Shown here: positions 4,221-11,002 of the stretch, piece by piece
Numbering within the stretch: the first letter of the stretch is position 1
Layout: every line of letters begins with the position of its first letter
Assembly: GCA_030603035.1 (NCBI GenBank)
Contig: JAUVYQ010000089.1
Coordinates: 1 to 11,014, forward strand
From: Phycisphaerae bacterium
GTDB lineage: Bacteria; Planctomycetota; Phycisphaerae; Sedimentisphaerales; SG8-4
Reading direction: 5' to 3'
Length of the DNA stretch: 11,014 nucleotides
Translations under genes and position numbers: made by a program
The notes under the pieces: generated by a model
Databases searched by the model: none
What the model was told of the DNA's origin: nothing
The model's input: the letters and a program-made list of their open reading frames with translations, nothing else

Positions 4221-5288
4221 ATGAACTATAGAATAGCTTCAATACTGGCACCGGAGGCGGCGAACACAGCGGGCACTAAAACGCTGGATATAAACCTCGC
4301 CGATCCGATCTCCAGGATCGTAATACAATTCAAGGGCACGAACAATGGGAGCGTCATCACGGCACACCCCGCGAAAATGATAAGCAAGATTGAAGTGGTT
4401 GACGGTTCAGATGTTCTGTTTTCCCTGTCAGGGACAGAATGTCAGGCCCTGAATTACTACGACAAGGGGAAAATGCCGCTGGAAGTGGTCAATTATTGCA
4501 ACGACATCATGGCCATCGTGACGTTCGAGTTGAACTTTGGTCGGTACCTCTGGGACCCGGTCTTTGCATTCGACCCAAAGAAATTCACCAATCCACAGCT
4601 CAAAATCACGCATAACATGGCCCTGGGTGGCAGCGTGCCAGATGCGGGAGAGCTTGCTGTTTTCGCACACATATTCGACGAAAAAGAGATAACGCCAACC
4701 GGGTTCCTGATGAACAAGGAGCAGTACGGATACACGCTTGTAGCGGGAGCAACAGAGCATATCGACCTGGCCACAGATTACCCGTACAGAAAATTGCTCT
4801 TGCAAGCAATGTCTACCTCGCTCCAGCCCTGGCAGCAGTACAACCAGATCAAGCTTGACCAGGACAACGGGCGGAAGATGATTATCAATGACGAAAAAGT
4901 AAGCAACTTGCTGAAACTGATAGGAGAATTCCCACAGTTTCAGGAAATCATCGAGGCCCCGACCAAAAACGGAACGCAGACAATCCCCTGCGCGGCAGGA
5001 TATGAACGGGCCGCAGTGCTCACGGGCATGTCCGCAGACGCGGACGCATACCTTACGCAAACCTATGGCGGGTCGATTAAAGTCGCGGATAGCGCGGCCG
5101 CAGTCATCGACATGATCGTAAGCGGATTCTGTCCTCATAATACGTTCTGCCTGCCTTTCGGTCTGCAAAACGAGCCGGAAGACTGGTTTAAAGTTGAGGA
5201 CATCGGGAGTCTAAGGCTGTCCCTCAAGGGCGGCGGATCGGCAAGCGGAACATGCGAGGTTATATCGCAGCAGATCAGATCGTACTGA
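4221..5288 (+). CDS. Double jelly-roll major capsid protein
   Basis: The 355-residue product fits the DJR major capsid class in length, in its all-beta character and in short motifs. The first half has a strand-rich run (SRIVIQFKGTNN, ISKIEVVDGSDVLFSLSG at about 55-71) then ALNYYDKG and FELNFGRYLWDPVFAFDPKKF (102-122, the FGR-x-x-W-D block), then NPQLKITHN. The second half restarts near residue 165 with YPYRKLLLQAMS and QIKLDQDNGRKMI (209-221). This I recognise from metagenomic DJR capsids, in which hundreds of trimers form an icosahedral shell around a membrane vesicle. The start is fixed by AAGGAGG at 4205-4211. There is no packaging ATPase in the window, unlike PRD1 or PM2, which points towards the FLiP-like branch. 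The fold is inferred from sequence pattern only. Confidence 0.75.
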   Translation: MNYRIASILAPEAANTAGTKTLDINLADPISRIVIQFKGTNNGSVITAHPAKMISKIEVVDGSDVLFSLSGTECQALNYYDKGKMPLEVVNYCNDIMAIVTFELNFGRYLWDPVFAFDPKKFTNPQLKITHNMALGGSVPDAGELAVFAHIFDEKEITPTGFLMNKEQYGYTLVAGATEHIDLATDYPYRKLLLQAMSTSLQPWQQYNQIKLDQDNGRKMIINDEKVSNLLKLIGEFPQFQEIIEAPTKNGTQTIPCAAGYERAAVLTGMSADADAYLTQTYGGSIKVADSAAAVIDMIVSGFCPHNTFCLPFGLQNEPEDWFKVEDIGSLRLSLKGGGSASGTCEVISQQIRSY

Positions 5289-5295
5289 GGCAGTC

Positions 5296-5664
5296 ATGCG
5301 ACAGATGTATATCGAATGTTGGAGTGAGACGATTGATGCGTCTCACTCCAAATATGTTTTTTCTGACCGGGTGCCCGCCGGATACGTGCTTCAGATCAAA
5401 AACTGTTATGCACATTCGCCGGGCGGATCAGTTGCGGACATAGTAACCCTGGGCGTCAGGAGCGGCGGCAAGGATTGTTTATTGCGATCCAGAGGAAAGG
5501 ACCTGGCAAAAGAGGGAATGTCAAGCGTCAATGTTTTTCTTGCTGGAGAAGGAGATCAGGTTTTTGCCTATTTCCCGGACGCGGGCAACGGAGACACCGT
5601 CGCCCTGCACATAAACGGGATTTTGACCCCGGCGAAAGAATGGCGTGATGCGAAGGGAGGCTGA
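5296..5664 (+). CDS. 122-residue beta-rich protein, probable minor virion protein
   Basis: ATG 5296 lies eight bases after the capsid stop codon, with GAGG at 5287-5290 as ribosome site. The product is predicted mostly beta: YVFSDRVPAGYVLQIKN (20-36), VADIVTLGVRSG, SVNVFLAGEGDQVFAYFP (77-94) and GDTVALHINGIL near the C-terminus. The V-P-A-G-x-x-L pattern followed by G-D-x-V-x-A-x-F is that of small beta-sandwich proteins seen in phage structural operons. There is no signal or membrane segment. A vertex or capsid-decorating role is inferred from position directly behind the major capsid gene. Confidence 0.7.
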   Translation: MRQMYIECWSETIDASHSKYVFSDRVPAGYVLQIKNCYAHSPGGSVADIVTLGVRSGGKDCLLRSRGKDLAKEGMSSVNVFLAGEGDQVFAYFPDAGNGDTVALHINGILTPAKEWRDAKGG

Positions 5665-5667
5665 TTT

Positions 5668-6072
5668 GTGGATTTTGTGCAATATATCAGCACTCCGAAA
5701 AATACCGCTGAAGCCAGCCCCTTAGTGACGCCGATCAAATTGACGCGAGGCCGCTTAACAGGCGGCTTTGTGTTTTTTCCCTCCGGTCCGGCCGGAACAC
5801 TACACTTCTTTGCACGGATGGGCGTGCATCAAATAATCCCATTTAACACCGATCAAAACTTACGGCTGGATGATTGTGTCGTTCCGGTTTCCCTGGGAAT
5901 CGACTTACTTGAGCCACCTTATGTCGTGGATTGTGTGACCTGGAACGACTCGACGGAATACGATCACGTCCTGACAATCTCTCTTTCCCTAGATCCAAAA
6001 GGGAAAAAGAAGCATGATTTGAAAGCACTCATTAACGATTTTGCGGGAACCAAAGGATATGCAAAGCCATGA
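5668..6072 (+). CDS. 134-residue beta-sandwich protein (paralogue of the 6925-7314 product)
   Basis: GTG 5668 follows AAGGGAGG (5653-5660), and the frame starts only three bases after the previous stop. From residue about 21 the product is strand-rich: LTGGFVFFPSGPAGTLHFFA, then HQIIPFNTDQNLRLDD, VVPV, LLEPPYVVDCVTW, and HVLTISLSLDP. Ten residues in the central 36 (F37, P38, Q55, P58, N60, D62, R66, D68, V71, V72) occur at exactly the same positions in the 129-residue protein encoded at 6925, so the two are probably duplicates. A single jelly-roll-type penton or spike-base protein is the likely role. The C-terminal tail (KGKKKHDLKALIND) is basic. Confidence 0.75.
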   Translation: MDFVQYISTPKNTAEASPLVTPIKLTRGRLTGGFVFFPSGPAGTLHFFARMGVHQIIPFNTDQNLRLDDCVVPVSLGIDLLEPPYVVDCVTWNDSTEYDHVLTISLSLDPKGKKKHDLKALINDFAGTKGYAKP

Positions 6073-6079
6073 GGATGCT

Positions 6080-6367
6080 ATGACGGAAAGTGCCGACTAC
6101 AACGCTGAAAGCGAAGATTATAAAGTCCGGGGGGGAGAAACGCCGATCACCGGTGAAGATGTAACCGGAGAAGAGGGCGCGCTTGTGATATCAATCCCAG
6201 CGGCAAACTACCCGGCGGGCAAGACTGCAACAGCACAAGACGCAGACTTGACAGCCGGGAACATCAAGGACGGAGTAAATATTTTTGGAGTGACCGGAAC
6301 GCTGGAAGGTATCCGCAACACAACAACGGACACGATACAGATAGGACTAAACCATGCAATCACTTAA
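6080..6367 (+). CDS. 95-residue protein with the NIKxGVxIFGVTGT motif; spike or fibre component
   Basis: ATG 6080 is chosen because GAGG (6071-6074) precedes it; ATG 6059 is an in-frame alternative inside the previous gene. The acidic N-terminal part (MTESADYNAESEDY) is followed by LVISIPAANYPAGKTATAQD and then the motif AGNIKDGVNIFGVTGTLEG (about 61-79). This motif recurs in many phage tail-fibre and host-interaction proteins as a repeated beta unit. Here it occurs once in a tailless-type genome, so it probably forms part of a receptor-binding complex with the following genes. The last 14 bases overlap the next gene. Confidence 0.75.
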   Translation: MTESADYNAESEDYKVRGGETPITGEDVTGEEGALVISIPAANYPAGKTATAQDADLTAGNIKDGVNIFGVTGTLEGIRNTTTDTIQIGLNHAIT

Positions 6368-6899
6368 AACCGAACTCGGAGCGGAAATCAGAGACGGGAA
6401 AACAGGAGAGATTTTACGGATTGTACCCTTTCGCCGTTGTCACTCGCTGTTGAAGGCCTTTATACAACTGTTATATATCCAACTCGCGCAAACACCGGCG
6501 ACGATCAAAGACACTTCCGGGAACGACAACAACCTAGGGGCAGACGACTATAACTTCAGGGCCTCTGTGACAACCGAAACAACCTTTGGGATGGTGATAG
6601 GGACGGGAGACACTCCGGTAACAATGACAGACCATAAACTAGAAACACAGGTAACGACAAACTGGGCGCACAAGGTGGCAAGTTTTGGAGTTGAAAACCC
6701 AAACAGCAGCACATGGAGAGTTTTCCTCGCGCGCGGATTTACAAACAACACCGGCGCAGCCGTCACGATTAAAGAAGTCGGACTATATGTTCTTCACACT
6801 CCAAATTACGGGGTTTGCATAGATAGGACTTTATGTTCCGTTACGGTACAAACAGGGGAGACCCTGACACTGACATATAGGATCACGGTCACACTATAA
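6354..6899 (+). CDS. 181-residue beta-rich structural protein
   Basis: ATG 6354 has AGGA at 6343-6346 and overlaps the preceding gene. After an N-terminal part with an amphipathic helix (CHSLLKAFIQLLYIQLAQ, about 29-46), the rest is strand-rich: FGMVIGTGDTPVTMTDHKL (79-97), WRVFLARGFTNNTGAAVTIK, EVGLYVL, and GETLTLTYRITVTL at the end. The GTGxTPVxxxDxxL ... FTNNTGAxVxIxEVGLY ... tyRi order is one I know from uncharacterised phage structural proteins, where it sits among fibre or baseplate genes. Following the NIK-motif gene, it is likely part of the spike. There is no enzymatic motif. Confidence 0.75.
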   Translation: MQSLKTELGAEIRDGKTGEILRIVPFRRCHSLLKAFIQLLYIQLAQTPATIKDTSGNDNNLGADDYNFRASVTTETTFGMVIGTGDTPVTMTDHKLETQVTTNWAHKVASFGVENPNSSTWRVFLARGFTNNTGAAVTIKEVGLYVLHTPNYGVCIDRTLCSVTVQTGETLTLTYRITVTL

Positions 6900-6924
6900 A
6901 GGGGAAAAAAGGAGGTCGTAAAAG

Positions 6925-7314
6925 ATGTTTTATTCATGGCCGATAGTTGTAGCGGCTGGCAATACAGTCGACAATAAAAGCGTTATAACAATGCCGATGT
7001 CCGCAGGGATCATACACCAAGTAGATATTTTATTTCCAGACGACTGCGATCACAATATCCGGGTCCAGGTTTTCGATGCTGATTTCCAGCTCTGGCCCTC
7101 GAACCGAGACGCGACGATCCGCGGGGACGCAACAGTGGTCAGTTTCAGGGATTTTTACGAGATGCGGCCCGACAACAATATTTTGACCGGTCGCGCCTGG
7201 TGGGCGGGGACGGAAACAGCACAAACGATTTGGGTACAGGTCGGAGTACTGCCACGCGCAGTATTGCAGCCGTTCTCCCTGGCAGAACTTTTACGAGCCG
7301 TGCAACACAGTTGA
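6925..7314 (+). CDS. 129-residue beta-sandwich protein (paralogue of the 5668-6072 product)
   Basis: A strong AAGGAGG (6909-6915) lies 9 bases before ATG 6925. The product has no signal peptide. After IITMP-like N-terminal strands come GIIHQVDILFPDD (28-40), HNIRVQVFDADFQLWPSNRD (43-62) and TIWVQVGVLP near the C-terminus. The F-P ... Q-x2-P-x-N-x-D-x3-R-x-D-x2-V-V positions match those of the 134-residue protein at 5668 without gaps. Two single-jelly-roll-like proteins flank the spike genes, as expected if one forms the vertex base and the other a stalk or a second vertex type; that role is inference. Confidence 0.75.
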   Translation: MFYSWPIVVAAGNTVDNKSVITMPMSAGIIHQVDILFPDDCDHNIRVQVFDADFQLWPSNRDATIRGDATVVSFRDFYEMRPDNNILTGRAWWAGTETAQTIWVQVGVLPRAVLQPFSLAELLRAVQHS

Positions 7315-7323
7315 GGGGACGAA

Positions 7324-8649
7324 ATGAAACGAAAAGTTCCGGCCTCATTATACGCACCGGCAACTCCTCGGGAGATTGAAGCACAGCTACGCCGAGGAAA
7401 AATGCCGTCGGCATTTACGCGCCGAATGCGGGTGTTAAACATCATATCAGCAACAACGCTGATGAAGATGGAAGGCGACCTCTTGCGCCCCTTTGACGTG
7501 ATGGACCTCCATCACATCCTGGACAAACAAATTTCGCAGGACGCGATCCTGGACCAGATGGACAGTGAAGCGTTATCGTATGCCTGCAGAACCGGAAATA
7601 TATCCTCGCTGTGGGATATCGCGCCAAGCAACCCGCTTTTAGAAAGGGGTTTATTGACCGGCTGGATGCGGCAGTTTATGAATGACCCGTTTGACCCGAT
7701 CTGCATAATGCTGGCAATGCGAGCGCGGTTGATGCTGGATTTGATCGATGAGTTAGGGCACTCATACAACCTGATTCGGGCTATCGGATACGGGTTCATC
7801 GACTTCGAAGAGATTCCAGGCGAAGAGCCGGGCGATCCGGGCGACTATTACCCGCCCGGAATAGACAACCCTATCGACACCCCGGAAGACGGTATCACGC
7901 CGCCCCCGGGTCCGGGAGACCCGGGATATGTCCCCCCGGGAGAACTAAAACCAGGCGACCCAGGATACACAACGACGCCCCGATCTCCGGGCTATGTCGA
8001 GCCTTCACCCCTCCCCGGAGAACCGGGCGGAGGGCCTGACTTTGTCGGCGACTCCCCTCTTTACGTCGGCCCCGAAAAGCTTTGCAGGGTCGTTTATTCG
8101 TATCAAAAACCAGGCACTCCGGTCGATTATTGGTTCCACGAGCCCTGGCACGACTTCGAAACAAACGGATGGACGCCTTACAAGTACGGCACCGCATCGG
8201 TGACTATTTTTTCGGAGAGCATTCTTCGCCAAGAAGTCGAAGACGGTTCCTCATATACGATGCCTTACAGGGACGAAGAACGAGACTACCCGACCGATTT
8301 TGATGTTTATTGGAACGTCATGACCATTGCGGAGAACGCAAACCGGAGCTTGGCATTCAACTTTTCGGGCTTCCGGTTTTATCTCACCCTTTCAGGGCTT
8401 CAAGATCTTAAATTCACAAGAGCGGGACAGACGGTCGGCGGGTATAACGCGGTCGTCCCCCATAACGAATGGAGTGATTTTTTTGCAGAGATTAGAGGGG
8501 ACAAAGTATCTTTATATCAGAACTCGACCCCAATTTTTACGAATTTATCCTTGTGGGTTTATTCGTCTAACCCTGGCCGGATGACAGAATATGCAGAGAG
8601 AATCAGTTTAAACTACTCTGATTGGCTTTACATCATTAACCGGGACTAA
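7324..8649 (+). CDS. Spike protein: helical base, Pro/Gly stalk, lectin-like C-terminal domain
   Basis: ATG 7324 follows GAGGGG (7313-7318). The 441-residue product has three parts. Residues 1-170 are helical (MKMEGDLLRPFDVMDLHHIL, then ARLMLDLIDELGHSYNLI) and probably anchor it in the particle. Residues about 173-247 are a Pro/Gly-rich linker with PGDPGY-type units (EEPGDPGDYYPPG, GPGDPGYVPPGELKPGDPGY, SPGYVEP). Residues about 255-441 are beta-rich with many aromatics (VYSYQKPGTPVDYWFHEPWHDF, SLAFNFSGFRFYLTL, DKVSLYQNSTPIF), like a concanavalin/LamG-type sandwich that could bind sugar. By architecture and position this is the best receptor-binding protein candidate. The domain assignment rests on composition and strand pattern only. 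Confidence 0.75.
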   Translation: MKRKVPASLYAPATPREIEAQLRRGKMPSAFTRRMRVLNIISATTLMKMEGDLLRPFDVMDLHHILDKQISQDAILDQMDSEALSYACRTGNISSLWDIAPSNPLLERGLLTGWMRQFMNDPFDPICIMLAMRARLMLDLIDELGHSYNLIRAIGYGFIDFEEIPGEEPGDPGDYYPPGIDNPIDTPEDGITPPPGPGDPGYVPPGELKPGDPGYTTTPRSPGYVEPSPLPGEPGGGPDFVGDSPLYVGPEKLCRVVYSYQKPGTPVDYWFHEPWHDFETNGWTPYKYGTASVTIFSESILRQEVEDGSSYTMPYRDEERDYPTDFDVYWNVMTIAENANRSLAFNFSGFRFYLTLSGLQDLKFTRAGQTVGGYNAVVPHNEWSDFFAEIRGDKVSLYQNSTPIFTNLSLWVYSSNPGRMTEYAERISLNYSDWLYIINRD

Positions 8650-8667
8650 AACACGAGAGGTTTTGAG

Positions 8668-8832
8668 ATGGAGACGATAACAATGCTTTGTATATGGGCC
8701 GGGACGGGAGTCGTGTTGATAGGGCTGTTTGTCAGAATAGAACACCGCCTGACGAAGGTTGAAACGACCTTAACCATCATTGCGGGGAGAATTGGATTAT
8801 GCCAACCGAACTTGGGAAAAAATGGTCAATAG
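8668..8832 (+). CDS. 54-residue single-span membrane protein, holin-like
   Basis: ATG 8668 lies 7 bases after GAGAGG (8655-8660). The product METITMLCIWAGTGVVLIGL continues FVRIEHRLTKVETTLTIIAG and then RIGLCQPNLGKNGQ. Residues about 5-22 form one membrane helix, and a short amphipathic coil (RIEHRLTKVETTLTII) follows. This N-terminal span plus coil is common in small phage holin-like proteins. The gene overlaps the next one by 34 bases in another frame. With the M15 peptidase far upstream, a holin role is possible, but a virion membrane protein fits equally well. Confidence 0.65.
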   Translation: METITMLCIWAGTGVVLIGLFVRIEHRLTKVETTLTIIAGRIGLCQPNLGKNGQ

Positions 8833-9236
8833 ACTGGAGGGGAAACCCTCCGCACATGCAGCAGCCGGACCATCCGGTATGGTACCGGTTCCTAGAGAGG
8901 TACGGGCAATATTTCAAGGCGTTATATTACGATTGCCACGTCGGAGGGCCTTTTTTGACACCGGAACAAATGGCCGACCCGATGGAAAGGATGTGGCGCA
9001 CCAACACAGTAAAACGAGCGGACGCAATCGCGGAGCTCGAAAACGAACTATGGATTATCGAGGTCGCGGACTATCCGGGCCTACGAGCCATAGGACAGCT
9101 CATGATGTATCAAACCCTGTGGCTGGAAGACCCCAAGATCATGAAACCGGAGCAACTGGTGCTTGTCAGTGAACGTATCGACAACGACATGGGGATCGCG
9201 TGCTCTAGGTATGGGATCAAGATATATTTGGTGTAA
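8799..9236 (+). CDS. PD-(D/E)XK-like protein, possibly catalytically altered
   Basis: ATG 8799 is preceded by GGGGAG (8783-8788). The 145-residue product has the alpha/beta core of the PD-(D/E)XK nuclease superfamily: KRADAIAEL with Asp75, a strand ELWIIEVAD with Glu88, then GLRAIGQLMMYQTLW (Gln100, Tyr104), and closing strands LVLVSE and IKIYLV. In active members the second acid is followed by x-Lys (E-x-K); here it is E88-V-A90, so the lysine is missing and activity is doubtful unless another Lys substitutes. I recall similar short proteins near phage structural genes. A nicking or genome-processing role, or a non-catalytic packaging protein, would be consistent. Confidence 0.6.
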   Translation: MPTELGKKWSIDWRGNPPHMQQPDHPVWYRFLERYGQYFKALYYDCHVGGPFLTPEQMADPMERMWRTNTVKRADAIAELENELWIIEVADYPGLRAIGQLMMYQTLWLEDPKIMKPEQLVLVSERIDNDMGIACSRYGIKIYLV

Positions 9237-9374
9237 AATGCGAATTCTCGTTTTAGCCATCCTGAGATCCCTTGCCACCAACGATTCGCGCTTTATGCTG
9301 CATTGATGCAGGTGCCGTTATAAAGCCCCGAAATCTCCGTGTTTTTGCCTATAGAAAAACAGGAAAACGAAATC
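9237..9374. other. Intergenic gap with a small perfect palindrome
   Basis: No gene is seen in these 138 bases, the only sizeable gap inside the virion operon. CTGCAT-TG-ATGCAG (9298-9311) is a perfect inverted repeat with a two-base centre, and GCGAAT 9240-9245 can pair with ATTCGC 9283-9288. There is no T-run, so a terminator is unlikely. A TATAAA at 9320-9325 has no clear -35. Confidence 0.4.
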
Positions 9375-10820
9375 ATGGCGAACTTTTTGGCCCCCTTCCA
9401 CGCCCCGAAATTCACAGACGAAGAATTCCGGGAACAGCGTGACAAATACATTGCAAAGTATGGATACACTGTCACCGTGCCCGCCGCAGAAGATATTATC
9501 CATTTCTCAAAATTCAAGCCGCTGACAGAAGACGAGGCCACCGCCTGGAAAGAAAGACGATATGATGACATCCCCGCCGATCGGCGTGAAGACATCCAGA
9601 GAGAAAAGACACGGAAAAAGAAACGGTACCTGGCAATGCTCGGCGATCCGTCCCCTCAATGGGCGCAAAACGCAGGCGCGATCCTGACCGCGCTCGATAA
9701 CACACAAGACGCTGTGGCGACCCTGGCATGTATCGGCATGATGGCGGCGGCTGTAATCGGAGGACCGGTTGCGGCGGCGGTATTAGGACCGCTCGGCGTA
9801 ATCCTGGGCGCAACGACATTGCTCAATATGCTTAATCCCATGTCACAAATAAGTCGATACAGCAAACGCAAGAAAACCGGACACGGAGCAAAGCGGATCA
9901 CGGAACAAATGACCAATAAAAACCCTTTTTCGAAACAAGCAAAGGTTAAATTAGCTAAAAGGATATCGAAGTTTAAACCCTCTATGGCGAACGCGATCGA
10001 GGCAGTACAAGTGACAGATAATATTTTCGGCGTAGGTCTCTGCCTCGGGCCAATCGTAGGTTTTGTTCAAGGAGCCATCTCCGGGACAATAAGAACCGCT
10101 TTAGGGCAAAAGGTTAAATTAGCTACATCCGCACCAAAGGCAAACAGAGCGGAACTCGCGGCGGCCAAAGCTCTAACAGCAACGGCCTTGCTGCACGGGA
10201 TTAAGTGGCACAGTGATGCCACAGAAGAAACGATCTCGATCCACGCGGCCAGCCTGGGAATGCAGGTGCTTTATACGTCGGTCGAGGAATGGAACCCCAT
10301 AGAAGAGGTTGACGACATAGGGGAATATTTAGTGGAATGTCCGCAGCCAACAGACCCCCTTACTGTCGAAATCCTGGAAGAAACAGGATTTGACTTTGAA
10401 AAGGGCTGTGTATGGCCTCAGAACGGGAAAAGGTGGATATCCATAACCGAGCTTCAGGAGACCACAGAAGATCAAGCCACGGCTAATTTGAGACACTACG
10501 GAGAGCAAAACAATCATTCCCTCGAGGCATTTAACGCTTTAGCAGCGGCCGACGACTTCGCGCTAAACTTTTTAGCCGCTATAGAGGGACCGGACCAGAT
10601 CAGGATTGACTATTTACACACAGAAAGGATTGTCCTGATAATCATGGAAAACGGCTGGACGTATCCCGAGAACATAACCCCCGAACAGATACAAAAGTTC
10701 GAAGACTGGTGTTATGTCCACGATTACATGGACACACAACCGACCGGGAAAGACATTTGGAATTACGCGGAAATCTTCTGTGGGTTCACCTGGGCAACCT
10801 CGAAAGACGAATTCATTTAA
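9375..10820 (+). CDS. Large membrane protein, probable virion membrane or DNA-delivery protein
   Basis: ATG 9375 has AGGA at 9361-9364 and is preferred to the in-frame GTG at 9339. The 481-residue product has a charged N-terminal domain (1-100, with a very basic REKTRKKKRY at 76-85), a Gly/Ala-rich hydrophobic block (about 113-153: ATLACIGMMAAAVIGGPVAA, VLGPLGVILGATTLL) that can form two helices, a basic loop (160-205), and another Gly-rich segment (217-239). The remaining 240 residues are acidic and soluble. Glycine-zipper membrane blocks of this kind occur in phage proteins that pass DNA through membranes, including tailless membrane-containing phages. It is the largest product here. No enzymatic motif is visible, and the assignment is inference from composition and operon position. 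Confidence 0.7.
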   Translation: MANFLAPFHAPKFTDEEFREQRDKYIAKYGYTVTVPAAEDIIHFSKFKPLTEDEATAWKERRYDDIPADRREDIQREKTRKKKRYLAMLGDPSPQWAQNAGAILTALDNTQDAVATLACIGMMAAAVIGGPVAAAVLGPLGVILGATTLLNMLNPMSQISRYSKRKKTGHGAKRITEQMTNKNPFSKQAKVKLAKRISKFKPSMANAIEAVQVTDNIFGVGLCLGPIVGFVQGAISGTIRTALGQKVKLATSAPKANRAELAAAKALTATALLHGIKWHSDATEETISIHAASLGMQVLYTSVEEWNPIEEVDDIGEYLVECPQPTDPLTVEILEETGFDFEKGCVWPQNGKRWISITELQETTEDQATANLRHYGEQNNHSLEAFNALAAADDFALNFLAAIEGPDQIRIDYLHTERIVLIIMENGWTYPENITPEQIQKFEDWCYVHDYMDTQPTGKDIWNYAEIFCGFTWATSKDEFI

Positions 10821-10876
10821 TAGACTTCCCTGCAGGAATCCCCCTTAATAAATCCGTGCACTTACACGCCCGGAGC

Positions 10877-10888
10877 CACTGATCAGTG
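10877..10888. repeat. 12-bp perfect palindrome before the terminal ORF
   Basis: CACTGATCAGTG reads the same on both strands. It lies 56 bases after the last large gene and ten bases before the small basic ORF; its last bases form part of that ORF's ribosome site (GTGAGGA). It could be a regulator site or chance. Confidence 0.5.
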
Positions 10889-10897
10889 AGGAAAAAA

Positions 10898-11002
10898 ATG
10901 GAAAAACATAGGAAAAAGGCAAAAAATACGGAAAAAAGGAGCAAAAACCGGATAAAACGCCGGTTTTTGACCGTTTATATACCTAATTTCAAGGGTTCTT
11001 AA
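10898..11002 (+). CDS. Possible 34-residue, highly basic DNA-binding peptide
   Basis: ATG 10898 follows GAGGA at 5 bases. The product is MEKHRKKAKNTEKRSKNRIK then RRFLTVYIPNFKGS: 13 Lys/Arg against 2 acids, with an aromatic C-terminus. In size and layout it resembles protein J of microviruses, a small basic peptide that binds single-stranded genome inside the capsid. Caution is needed: the DNA is a purine-rich, A-rich tract, codons 16-24 form a terminator-like hairpin (10942-10969), and the last codons lie inside the terminal inverted repeat. A low-complexity non-coding tract is therefore a real alternative. Confidence 0.4.
   Translation: MEKHRKKAKNTEKRSKNRIKRRFLTVYIPNFKGS
10942..10969. terminator. 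Bidirectional terminator-like hairpin after the virion operon
   Basis: CAAAAACCGG at 10942-10951 is the exact reverse complement of CCGGTTTTTG at 10960-10969, around an 8-base loop. The T5 on one side and A5 on the other give the look of an intrinsic terminator usable in either direction, although the T-run is inside the stem. If it terminates, the structured junction region beyond would be transcribed only by readthrough. Confidence 0.6.

Noticed and set aside
4428..5168. A 246-residue open frame on the minus strand.
   Set aside because: It lies wholly inside the capsid gene, is rich in Cys, Arg and Val as expected for an antisense shadow, and has no ribosome site.
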